Source of the DNA: an uncultured beta proteobacterium
GTDB lineage: Bacteria > Pseudomonadota > Gammaproteobacteria > Burkholderiales > SG8-39
Length of the DNA: 39,924 nucleotides
Assembly: GCA_902826155.1 (NCBI GenBank)
Contig: CADEDU010000068.1
Coordinates: 1 to 39,924 of the forward strand
Direction of reading: 5' to 3'
The notes beneath the pieces were generated by a model, which saw nothing but the letters and a program-made list of their open reading frames with translations, did not search any database and had not been told where the DNA came from. Positions 7,362 to 13,687 of the stretch are shown in pieces. How positions within the stretch are numbered: position 1 is the stretch's first letter; each line of letters starts with the position of its first letter. A program made the translations under genes and the position numbers.

Positions 7362-8573
7362 TCAGATCAACAACCCGGCCTGCAACGGCAGCCCCAGCAC
7401 GTGCTGCCCATATGCTCCCGCCTGCACGTCCCAGGTGAGTGCGATATGCGAGGCGGCGGCATTCACGTCACGGAAATGGCGTTGCAGCACGCCCGATGAT
7501 GCCAGGCCGCCCGCACCGCTCGCCGCCATGATCACGTCCATCGCGCGTTTCATCAGTACCGTACCGAAAGAGACGTTGCGCTTCCAGCGCAGCCGCGCCT
7601 CGACCGAGGGGGACTCTCCGCGCCCGACGGTGGCGATCAGTTCGGCCATGTCCTTGCGCATCACCTGCTCGAAGAAGTCGATGCAGGCCGAGGCTTCGCC
7701 GATGCGGATCTGCAGCGGCGCCAGTTCGGCCAAGCGCGCACCGGTATAGGTGCCGGCGCGTTTGCGCGTGATCGATACGTACTCTTCCAGCGCGGCTTTC
7801 GCAGCACCGAGCGGCACCACCCCGAGCGAGAACCCGAACGTCGGGAAGGGCGGCAGCTTGAACAGCAGCGTGCCATGCTCCTTCGCGCCGTAGGTCTCCA
7901 GGCCGCTCGCGAATCGCTCGGCGTTGATGCTCCGATGTTCGGGCACGAACGCATCGAGCACTTCGACATCGTGGCTGCCGGTGCCGGTCAGGCCGTAGGC
8001 ATTCCAATTGTCGAGGCTGCGGTACTCCGACTTGGGCACGAGAAAGAACCGTCGCTCGGGCGGTTCGCCTGGTATGCCGTTGTCGACGAATGCTCCCACC
8101 AGCATCCACGTCGCCGCATCGACGCCGCTGCCGAACGGCCACTTGCCGCTCACGCGATAGCCGCCATCGACCTTGCGCGCCTTGCCGCACGGAAATGCTA
8201 GGCCGGTCGCGGCGGTGGCGTAGGGATCGCGATCCCACACGTCGTGCTGCGCTTCGATCGGAAACTGCCCGATGTTCCAGGAGTGCGTGGTCAGGTTGAG
8301 CCACACCCAGACCGTCGAAGGGCAGCCACGGCACAGCTCGAGCGCGACGTCGATCACGACATCGATGCCAAGCTCCGAGCCGCCGAAGCGGCGCGGCTGC
8401 ATGGCACGCATCAGGCCCGACGCGTTCAGCTCTTCGATCGTTTCATCGGGACAACGGCGCAGTGCTTCGCACTGTGCGGCGCGTTGGCGCAGCCGCGGCG
8501 ACAGATCGCGCGCCGCCGCCATTGCTTGCGCCGGCGTGAGGATGACGCCGGCGTGGGCGCGGTGTTGCTGCAA
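7362..8573 (-). CDS. Acyl-CoA dehydrogenase-fold flavin-dependent monooxygenase (HsaA/DszC type), first copy
   Basis: 403 residues. The chosen start is the TTG at 8573 because AGGAG stands five bases before it; a TTG seven codons upstream overlaps the dctP stop and has no such site. Three-domain fold: helical N-terminus with MQPRRFGGSELG, a central beta domain with GLAFPCGKARKVDGGYRVSGKWPFGSG, and a C-terminal helical domain ending in a conserved His (ASHIALTWD). This matches the Acyl-CoA_dh_2 group of two-component oxygenases (HsaA, C2-HpaH, DszC), which use reduced flavin supplied by a separate reductase to hydroxylate aromatic or heteroaromatic compounds. No reductase gene is seen in the window. 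It directly follows TRAP dctP and is a distant paralogue of the gene at 11741-12949. Substrate unknown. Confidence 0.84.
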   Translation of the reverse strand: MQQHRAHAGVILTPAQAMAAARDLSPRLRQRAAQCEALRRCPDETIEELNASGLMRAMQPRRFGGSELGIDVVIDVALELCRGCPSTVWVWLNLTTHSWNIGQFPIEAQHDVWDRDPYATAATGLAFPCGKARKVDGGYRVSGKWPFGSGVDAATWMLVGAFVDNGIPGEPPERRFFLVPKSEYRSLDNWNAYGLTGTGSHDVEVLDAFVPEHRSINAERFASGLETYGAKEHGTLLFKLPPFPTFGFSLGVVPLGAAKAALEEYVSITRKRAGTYTGARLAELAPLQIRIGEASACIDFFEQVMRKDMAELIATVGRGESPSVEARLRWKRNVSFGTVLMKRAMDVIMAASGAGGLASSGVLQRHFRDVNAAASHIALTWDVQAGAYGQHVLGLPLQAGLLI

Positions 8574-8590
8574 CGATGCTCCTGATACGT

Positions 8591-9697
8591 TCAATCGATC
8601 TTCAACTCGACCGGAAAGTTATAGCCGAGCTTCTTCAGGTTCGACACATAGGCTTTGTAGACCTGTGAGCCGGGTTCCTTGCGACCGTTCGATTCTTTCG
8701 CTTTTTCGTTAGGGAGTCCCGACACCGCCTGCGCCCACTTGGCGCGATCGGCCGCCGGCAGATTGATGATCGTCACGCCGGCCGCTTTGAGTTTGTCGAG
8801 CCCTTCGTTGTCGGCTTTCTGCTGCATCTGCGCGTTGATCACGTCGTACTCGCGGCCGACCTGGAGCAATACATCCTGCACCGGCTTGGGTGTTTTCTTC
8901 CAGGTATCCATGTTCACCGTGAGCGCGATCGCGGCCGGCGCACCGAAGCCGATGTTGAGGTAGTACTTGCCGACCTCGTGCAGTTTGAAGCCGAAGTACG
9001 GTCCGGGAAAGATCACCATGCCGCCGTACACGCCGGTCTGCATCGCGTTGTACGCCTCGTTCAGGTTGGTCTGAACCCCGACGATGCCGGTGTTGCGGAA
9101 CCAGTTGAGGTTGGGTCCGGCGGCACCGACTTTCTTGCCTTTGAGATCCTCGAACGATTTGATCTCGAAGCGCGTGCCCACGCCATAGTCGCCGTTCTGA
9201 CCGACGCCGATGTGCTTCTGGTTGTAGCGCTTCTCGAAGATCTCGTAGAGCCACTTCACTTCATCGTACGTATTGCGCACCGCCTTCACAGCGAGCACAT
9301 GGTCGGAGGGCTGAAACGGGAAGAAGAACGGGAAGTTGTTGGTGAATAGCGTCGACGGGTGGAACGGAAAATTCACCACGCCGACGTCCAGCAACCCGGT
9401 TTTGGTCGCCTCCAGCACCTCGGGGAGCTTGGCAACTGCACCGCCCCACGCTTCGGTCCACTCCACTTTGTGGCCGAGCGCCTCGAGTCGCTTGTTCACT
9501 TCCGGGATGAAGAACTCCTTCACCGCGGTGACGTGCGCGATGCCTTGCACCGGATGTCCGGCGCCGATGCGCCATTTGTAGGTGTCGGCGGTTGCGCCGC
9601 TTGCGCACAACCCGAGTGTCAGTCCGGCGATCAGGCCGCTCGCGGACTTCAGCGTGAAACCGCTCGCGACGAGGCGCGGCAGACGGGTGCGATTCAT
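8591..9697 (-). CDS. dctP: TRAP transporter periplasmic binding protein DctP, system 1 (lacks the usual ligand Arg)
   Basis: 368 residues from an ATG preceded by GGAGGACGAC; a much longer open frame running to 10627 is a shadow of dctM and is rejected. A long basic, hydrophobic leader ends near CASGATADTYKWRIG, giving an exported protein. The DctP fold is seen in the order WGGAVAKLPEVLEATKTGLLDVG, DLKGKKVGAAGPN and NEAYNAMQTGV. In most DctP proteins the sequence after D-L-K-G-x-K is x-R, the arginine that clamps the ligand carboxylate; here that place is Gly191. Likewise the usual V-D-G becomes Y-G-G. The ligand may therefore be held differently or may not be a simple carboxylate. It is last of the dctQ-dctM-dctP set and sits next to a monooxygenase gene, so the imported compound may be that enzyme's substrate (inference). 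Confidence 0.87.
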   Translation of the reverse strand: MNRTRLPRLVASGFTLKSASGLIAGLTLGLCASGATADTYKWRIGAGHPVQGIAHVTAVKEFFIPEVNKRLEALGHKVEWTEAWGGAVAKLPEVLEATKTGLLDVGVVNFPFHPSTLFTNNFPFFFPFQPSDHVLAVKAVRNTYDEVKWLYEIFEKRYNQKHIGVGQNGDYGVGTRFEIKSFEDLKGKKVGAAGPNLNWFRNTGIVGVQTNLNEAYNAMQTGVYGGMVIFPGPYFGFKLHEVGKYYLNIGFGAPAAIALTVNMDTWKKTPKPVQDVLLQVGREYDVINAQMQQKADNEGLDKLKAAGVTIINLPAADRAKWAQAVSGLPNEKAKESNGRKEPGSQVYKAYVSNLKKLGYNFPVELKID

Positions 9698-9732
9698 TGT
9701 CGTCCTCCAGGGGGGTGTCATTCGTGCGCGAA

Positions 9733-11061
9733 TCATAGCCTTGCAGGCATCCAGGTAGCGATGCCCGGGAACGTGTAGATGATGAAGACCATCAGGATGA
9801 GGAACGCCCAGTACGCGGTGGACCCGCGAAAGATATCGCCGAGCGACACGTCCTTGTCCGGGACGCACGCACGCACTGTGTAGACCGCCAGTCCGAACGG
9901 CGGCGTGAGGATGCCGGCCTCGATCGCGAGAATGCCCATGATCGCGAAGGCGATCGGGTCGATACCCAGCTTGACCGCGAGCGGCGCGAAGATCGGCACG
10001 GTGAGCAGGATGATCGACACCGAGTCGATGAACATGCCCAGGACGAACCACACGATCGTCATCATCACCACCACGACCAGGGGCGTGAGGCCCAGCCCGC
10101 CCACGAACTCCTGGATTGCGCCGACGATCCCGCCCATGGCCAGCAGGCGCGAGTACATCTGCGCACAGACCAGCAGGAACAGCAGCGGCGCTGAAGTGCG
10201 GCCGGTCTCGGAGATCGCATCGACGATGTCGCGCCAGCGCTGGCCTTTCACCAGCGCCAGCACCAGTGCTCCGAGCGCACCGATGCCCGCGGCTTCGGTC
10301 GGCGTGAATAGCCCGCCCCAGATTCCGCCCAGCACCAGCAGGATCAGGATGACGGTGCCGATGGTGCCGATCACGGTGTCGCGATCGATCGGTGCCACGT
10401 CGAGTTCCGCTTTGAGTTGTCCGTGCTGCGAGCCTTCGCCGAACAGATGCGGCCTGGTGATCGCCAGATACAGACACCACGCCACGTAGAAGGCGGTCAA
10501 CAGCAAGCCCGGCAGGAATCCGGCGAGGAACAGCTTGCCGATCGACATTTCGGTGAGCACGCCCCAGACGATCATGAGCACCGAAGGCGGGATCAGCATG
10601 CCCAATGACGAGCTGCCGGCGATGCAACCCAGGGCCACCGAGCGGTCGTAGCGCAGCGCGGTCATCTGCGGATACGCGACGCGGCTGAACGTTGCCGCCG
10701 AAGCGATGCTCACGCCGACCACCGCCGCGAATACGGCATTGCCCAGCACGGTCGCAACCGCCAGACGCCCCGGCACGCGCCGCAGCAGGCGATTCAGCAT
10801 CACGTACAGATCCTTGGCCGCACCGGAGCGCGCCACCAGCTCGCCCATCAGCACGAACAGCGGGATCACCACGAATACGTAATCGCGCAGTACCTCGTAG
10901 GCGGTGGTCGAAAGCAGCGACAGCGCGACGCTCGCCTTGCCCGCGAGAATTCCCACGCCGATCACGCTGGCCACGCCAAGGGCGATGTTGATGTGAAAGC
11001 CGATCGCGATCATCGCCAGCAGAATCACGATCATCATCGCTGCGAATGCGGTGGCGGCCAT
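9733..11061 (-). CDS. dctM: TRAP transporter large permease DctM, system 1
   Basis: 442 residues from the ATG 13 bases after the dctQ stop; an in-frame extension of 16 codons overlaps dctQ and is Pro/Arg-rich, so it is not used. About twelve hydrophobic segments with the DctM landmarks: IPLFVLMGELVARSG, LGMLIPPSVLMIVWG, GLFTPTEAAGIGALGALV, FIDSVSIILLTVPIFAPL and ILTPPFGLAVYTVRA. DctM is the sodium-coupled elevator subunit that accepts substrate from the periplasmic binding protein. The ribosome site is weak (GAGCGA), which fits translational coupling to dctQ. Confidence 0.9.
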   Translation of the reverse strand: MAATAFAAMMIVILLAMIAIGFHINIALGVASVIGVGILAGKASVALSLLSTTAYEVLRDYVFVVIPLFVLMGELVARSGAAKDLYVMLNRLLRRVPGRLAVATVLGNAVFAAVVGVSIASAATFSRVAYPQMTALRYDRSVALGCIAGSSSLGMLIPPSVLMIVWGVLTEMSIGKLFLAGFLPGLLLTAFYVAWCLYLAITRPHLFGEGSQHGQLKAELDVAPIDRDTVIGTIGTVILILLVLGGIWGGLFTPTEAAGIGALGALVLALVKGQRWRDIVDAISETGRTSAPLLFLLVCAQMYSRLLAMGGIVGAIQEFVGGLGLTPLVVVVMMTIVWFVLGMFIDSVSIILLTVPIFAPLAVKLGIDPIAFAIMGILAIEAGILTPPFGLAVYTVRACVPDKDVSLGDIFRGSTAYWAFLILMVFIIYTFPGIATWMPARL

Positions 11062-11074
11062 TTTCGATCGCTCG

Positions 11075-11587
11075 TCAGTGCGCCGCGGCACCGGCGGCGG
11101 CATCCTCACCGCGCACCGCCTTGATGGCGAGGAGCGCGTAGCAGATCGCCGCCAGCACGCACATCGCCACGACTACGGACCGCAGCGGGTAGGTGGGCAC
11201 GCGTAACGCGCCCTCACCCTGCCACTCACCGATCTCCCAGGCGCTCAGCATCGGCTCCCAGGACGCATAGGCGATGGCCAGAAAGAACCCCACGGCCACG
11301 ATGTAGCCGACGACTATGAACCAGCGCCACAGGGCTTTGGGCAGGTAGGGTTGAAGCAGCTCCGCGCGCAGCATGCCGTGCATGCGGATGGCATGCGAGA
11401 GCTGCAGGAAAGCGATTGCCACGAGTGAATTGGCGACGACCTCCGCGGTGCCGGGTACCGGCTGATCGAACAGGCCGCGGCCGAGGACATCGGCCAGGAT
11501 CAGCAGCGCGAGCACGAACAACCAGGCCGCAGCCAGCATGTGCAGCCCGCGCGCCAATGCGCCGACGAATCGATCGAATGCCGACAC
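11075..11587 (-). CDS. dctQ: TRAP transporter small permease DctQ, system 1
   Basis: 170 residues with four hydrophobic helices and the DctQ-type second segment (LLILADVLGRGLFDQPVPGTAEVVANSLVAIAFLQLSHAIRMHGMLRAE), including the positively charged loop after the second helix. The ATG follows GAAGGAGGAGACC. DctQ stabilises DctM in the membrane. Gene order here is Q-M-P, unlike the P-Q-M order of the other three DctP systems in the window, so this set has a separate origin. Confidence 0.87.
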   Translation of the reverse strand: MSAFDRFVGALARGLHMLAAAWLFVLALLILADVLGRGLFDQPVPGTAEVVANSLVAIAFLQLSHAIRMHGMLRAELLQPYLPKALWRWFIVVGYIVAVGFFLAIAYASWEPMLSAWEIGEWQGEGALRVPTYPLRSVVVAMCVLAAICYALLAIKAVRGEDAAAGAAAH

Positions 11588-11604
11588 GGTCTCCTCCTTC
11601 GATG

Positions 11605-11621
11605 CCGCCGCGATGCGGCGG
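11605..11621 (-). other. Stem-loop just upstream of the dctQ ribosome site
   Basis: CCGCCGC, loop GAT, GCGGCGG: a perfect 7-bp GC stem in the 153-base gap between the second monooxygenase and dctQ. It ends eight bases before the GGAGGAG ribosome site. It could mark an RNA processing or attenuation point, or simply protect the 5' end. No T-tract follows. Confidence 0.35.
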
Positions 11622-11740
11622 GTGCCTCGATGCTCTTGTTGCGGCTATCCGAGGCGTGCCGCGGGTTCAGTGGCCGCGTCGTCCATGAGCGCTGCAGGCT
11701 CCTCAACTCGATTGGATGGGGGCATGCATGCGGCTCCCTG

Positions 11741-12949
11741 CTACAACGTCGGACTCACGAAATCGCCGCCGAGCGCGACCAGGCCCCAGGGCGTGGCCTG
11801 CATGTCCCAGCTGAAGCCGATGTGTCCGGCCATCGCATGCTGATCGCGAAAGATACGCTGGATCGGATAGCGGTCGTAGATACCGTTGGCGCCTGCCAGT
11901 GCGTGCAGCGAATCGACGGCTTCGGTGCAAAGCGTTGCTGCGTAGGCGACGTTTCGCTTGTAGCGAAGCTTCTCTTCCATCGTCAACATTCGGCCTTCGC
12001 GCGCGGCCGTCTGTGCTTCGTTGCAATCGTTGCGTGACGAGAGGCGGGCCAGATCGACGCGCGCTGCGGCCGCGGCGATGCGCAGCTGCACCGCTTGAAA
12101 ATCGCGCATCTTCATCGCGGTGTAACTGGTGCTGCGCTCCTTCACGACGTCGATCGTCATCTCGACCGCCGCGAGCGCATTGCCCACCATCGAGCCGGCG
12201 ATGCAATGCGTTCCGAGCGAGACCAGCGGCACGTTGTAGGTCGGGTTCGGATTGACCTTTGCCCCGGGAAAATTGCCGCCGCCGCGGATGTCGTACATGC
12301 AAAGCGCGCGATGCTCGGGCACGAAGATGTCTTTCGCTCGCACCGTGCGCGAACCTGAACCCCGTACGCCGAGAACATGCCAATCGTCGAGCACCTCGTA
12401 GTCGGATTTGGGCACGAGACACATGCGGTGATCGACGATCTTGTCGCCGTCGCGGATGGTGGCGGCGAGCATCTCCCAGGTTGAATGGTTCACTCCGCTC
12501 GAGAAGTTCCAGTTGCCGCTCACGACGAAGCCGCCGTCGACCTTGCGGCCGCTTCCTTGCGGAAAGGCGATGCCCGAAGCGATGCCGGCGTCGGGGTTCT
12601 CTCCCCATACCTCTTGTTGTGCGCGCTCGTCGTACAGCGCGAGCATCCAATGGTGAATCGCGAGATTGCCCACTACCCAGGCGGTGGATGCGCAGCCGCG
12701 GGCAAGTTCGAGCGGAATATCGAACACGGAGACGAAGTCGAACTCCATGCCGCCCCAGCGCTTGGGCTGGATGAACCGGAGCAGGCCGTTTTCATGCAGT
12801 TCGGCGATCGTTTCTTCCGGGAGCGTGCGTGCGTTCTCGGTGGCCGCGGCGCGCTGGCGCAGCGCGGGGATCATCGCGCGCGCACGGCGCAGCGCTTCGT
12901 CGTAGGAGACGTCCGAGAAATTCCGGACCGGCTCGCGTGGGGCGTTCAT
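11741..12949 (-). CDS. Acyl-CoA dehydrogenase-fold flavin-dependent monooxygenase, second copy
   Basis: 402 residues. It aligns along its length with the gene at 7362-8573: FIQPKRWGGMEFD, then GIAFPQGSGRKVDGGFVVSGNWNFSSGVNHSTW, LVPKSDYEVLDDWHVLGVRGSGSRTV and a C-terminal AGHIGFSWDMQ with the conserved His. It belongs to the same two-component oxygenase group (Acyl-CoA_dh_2), which binds reduced flavin rather than an acyl-CoA. By eye only about a third of positions agree, so the two copies are old paralogues and probably act on different intermediates. It is placed upstream of the TRAP genes and downstream of the VOC gene (86-base gap). No flavin reductase is nearby. A true acyl-CoA dehydrogenase is less likely because the usual catalytic-Glu region is not apparent. 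Confidence 0.84.
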   Translation of the reverse strand: MNAPREPVRNFSDVSYDEALRRARAMIPALRQRAAATENARTLPEETIAELHENGLLRFIQPKRWGGMEFDFVSVFDIPLELARGCASTAWVVGNLAIHHWMLALYDERAQQEVWGENPDAGIASGIAFPQGSGRKVDGGFVVSGNWNFSSGVNHSTWEMLAATIRDGDKIVDHRMCLVPKSDYEVLDDWHVLGVRGSGSRTVRAKDIFVPEHRALCMYDIRGGGNFPGAKVNPNPTYNVPLVSLGTHCIAGSMVGNALAAVEMTIDVVKERSTSYTAMKMRDFQAVQLRIAAAAARVDLARLSSRNDCNEAQTAAREGRMLTMEEKLRYKRNVAYAATLCTEAVDSLHALAGANGIYDRYPIQRIFRDQHAMAGHIGFSWDMQATPWGLVALGGDFVSPTL

Positions 12950-13035
12950 GCAGGCATCCTCGAATGATTGATCGGCGCTCGTGACAGACGGCGCTGATGA
13001 CGGACGGCAGTGGCAGGGCTATTCGCGCCGACAGC

Positions 13036-13503
13036 TCAGACCTTCTCGACCTTGGGCATCTCGCCGTAGTTCTCGCCGCCCCAGTCGGTGATGTTCTTCA
13101 AGCCCATGAAGTTCAGCTCGATCGCCACGCCGTTGGGATCCTTCAAGAACAGTTGATACAGATCGAACTCGGGAAACTGGCGCGGCAGGTAGTCGATGCC
13201 CATTTGCTTGAACCGGCGGATGAAATCGCCGGGCGTTTCAGCGAGAAACGCGACATGGTCGACCATGCCGGTGTTGTCGTTCGGGGCGTGCTTAGGCGTG
13301 CCGATGTAGTACTTCTCGGCGTTGGGTACGCCCGACTGGCCCATGTGGATCTGGATCTTGCCGTTCACGCCGAGCCAGTAGCCGGGGAACGGGAATGGTG
13401 GGCGCGGCATGACTTCGAACCCGAGCGCCGTGCAGTAGAAGTCCTTCGTCTCTTCCAGATTGTTGGCGCGAACGAAGTAGTGGTTCAGTTCGGTGACTGC
13501 CAT
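13036..13503 (-). CDS. VOC-fold metalloenzyme (glyoxalase/extradiol dioxygenase superfamily)
   Basis: 155 residues from an ATG with an excellent AAGGAGG site; an upstream extension is spurious. Two beta-alpha-beta-beta-beta modules are visible, with candidate metal ligands at H8 (ELNHYFVRA), H53 (IQIHMGQ), H83 (MVDHVAF) and E129 (GVAIELNF), the pattern of glyoxalase I, fosfomycin-resistance proteins and type I extradiol dioxygenases. The length fits a single-domain enzyme. It is first in the run that continues with the monooxygenases and TRAP genes, so a ring-cleaving or isomerising role is possible, but the family is too broad for a firm call. A perfect 14-bp palindrome lies about 140 bases upstream. 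Confidence 0.8.
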   Translation of the reverse strand: MAVTELNHYFVRANNLEETKDFYCTALGFEVMPRPPFPFPGYWLGVNGKIQIHMGQSGVPNAEKYYIGTPKHAPNDNTGMVDHVAFLAETPGDFIRRFKQMGIDYLPRQFPEFDLYQLFLKDPNGVAIELNFMGLKNITDWGGENYGEMPKVEKV

Positions 13504-13641
13504 GGAACCTCCTTGATCGGCATGAATGACCGCGATTGGCGACGGGCATCGTGAGGGTGCCTGACGCCGTGGTGGCGTCGCCGAAAGCATGGTAAGCGAA
13601 TTGCACCGACCGGCAAAGGGTCCGCAACGGCAAAATCGCGT

Positions 13642-13655
13642 TTATCGGCCGATAA
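13642..13655. promoter_or_regulatory. Perfect 14-bp palindrome, candidate operator
   Basis: TTATCGGCCGATAA is a perfect palindrome in the 184-base spacer between the TAXI permease stop and the VOC start, on an A/T-rich island in otherwise GC-rich DNA. Its position upstream of the VOC-monooxygenase-TRAP run fits a dimeric repressor or activator site. No regulator gene is nearby, so the binding protein is unknown. Confidence 0.5.
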
Positions 13656-13687
13656 CTAGTGACGCTGACCGAACGCGCGGCTGGGCG

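Noticed and set aside
8591..10627. Apparent 678-residue fusion protein ending in DctP
   Set aside because: The upstream 310 codons are a shadow of dctM in another frame; the ATG at 9697 has a strong ribosome site and a signal peptide.
7362..12949. Two acyl-CoA dehydrogenases of fatty-acid oxidation
   Set aside because: Both match the flavin monooxygenase branch (C-terminal H-I-x-x-x-W-D motif), and no CoA ligase, enoyl-CoA hydratase or thiolase genes are nearby.
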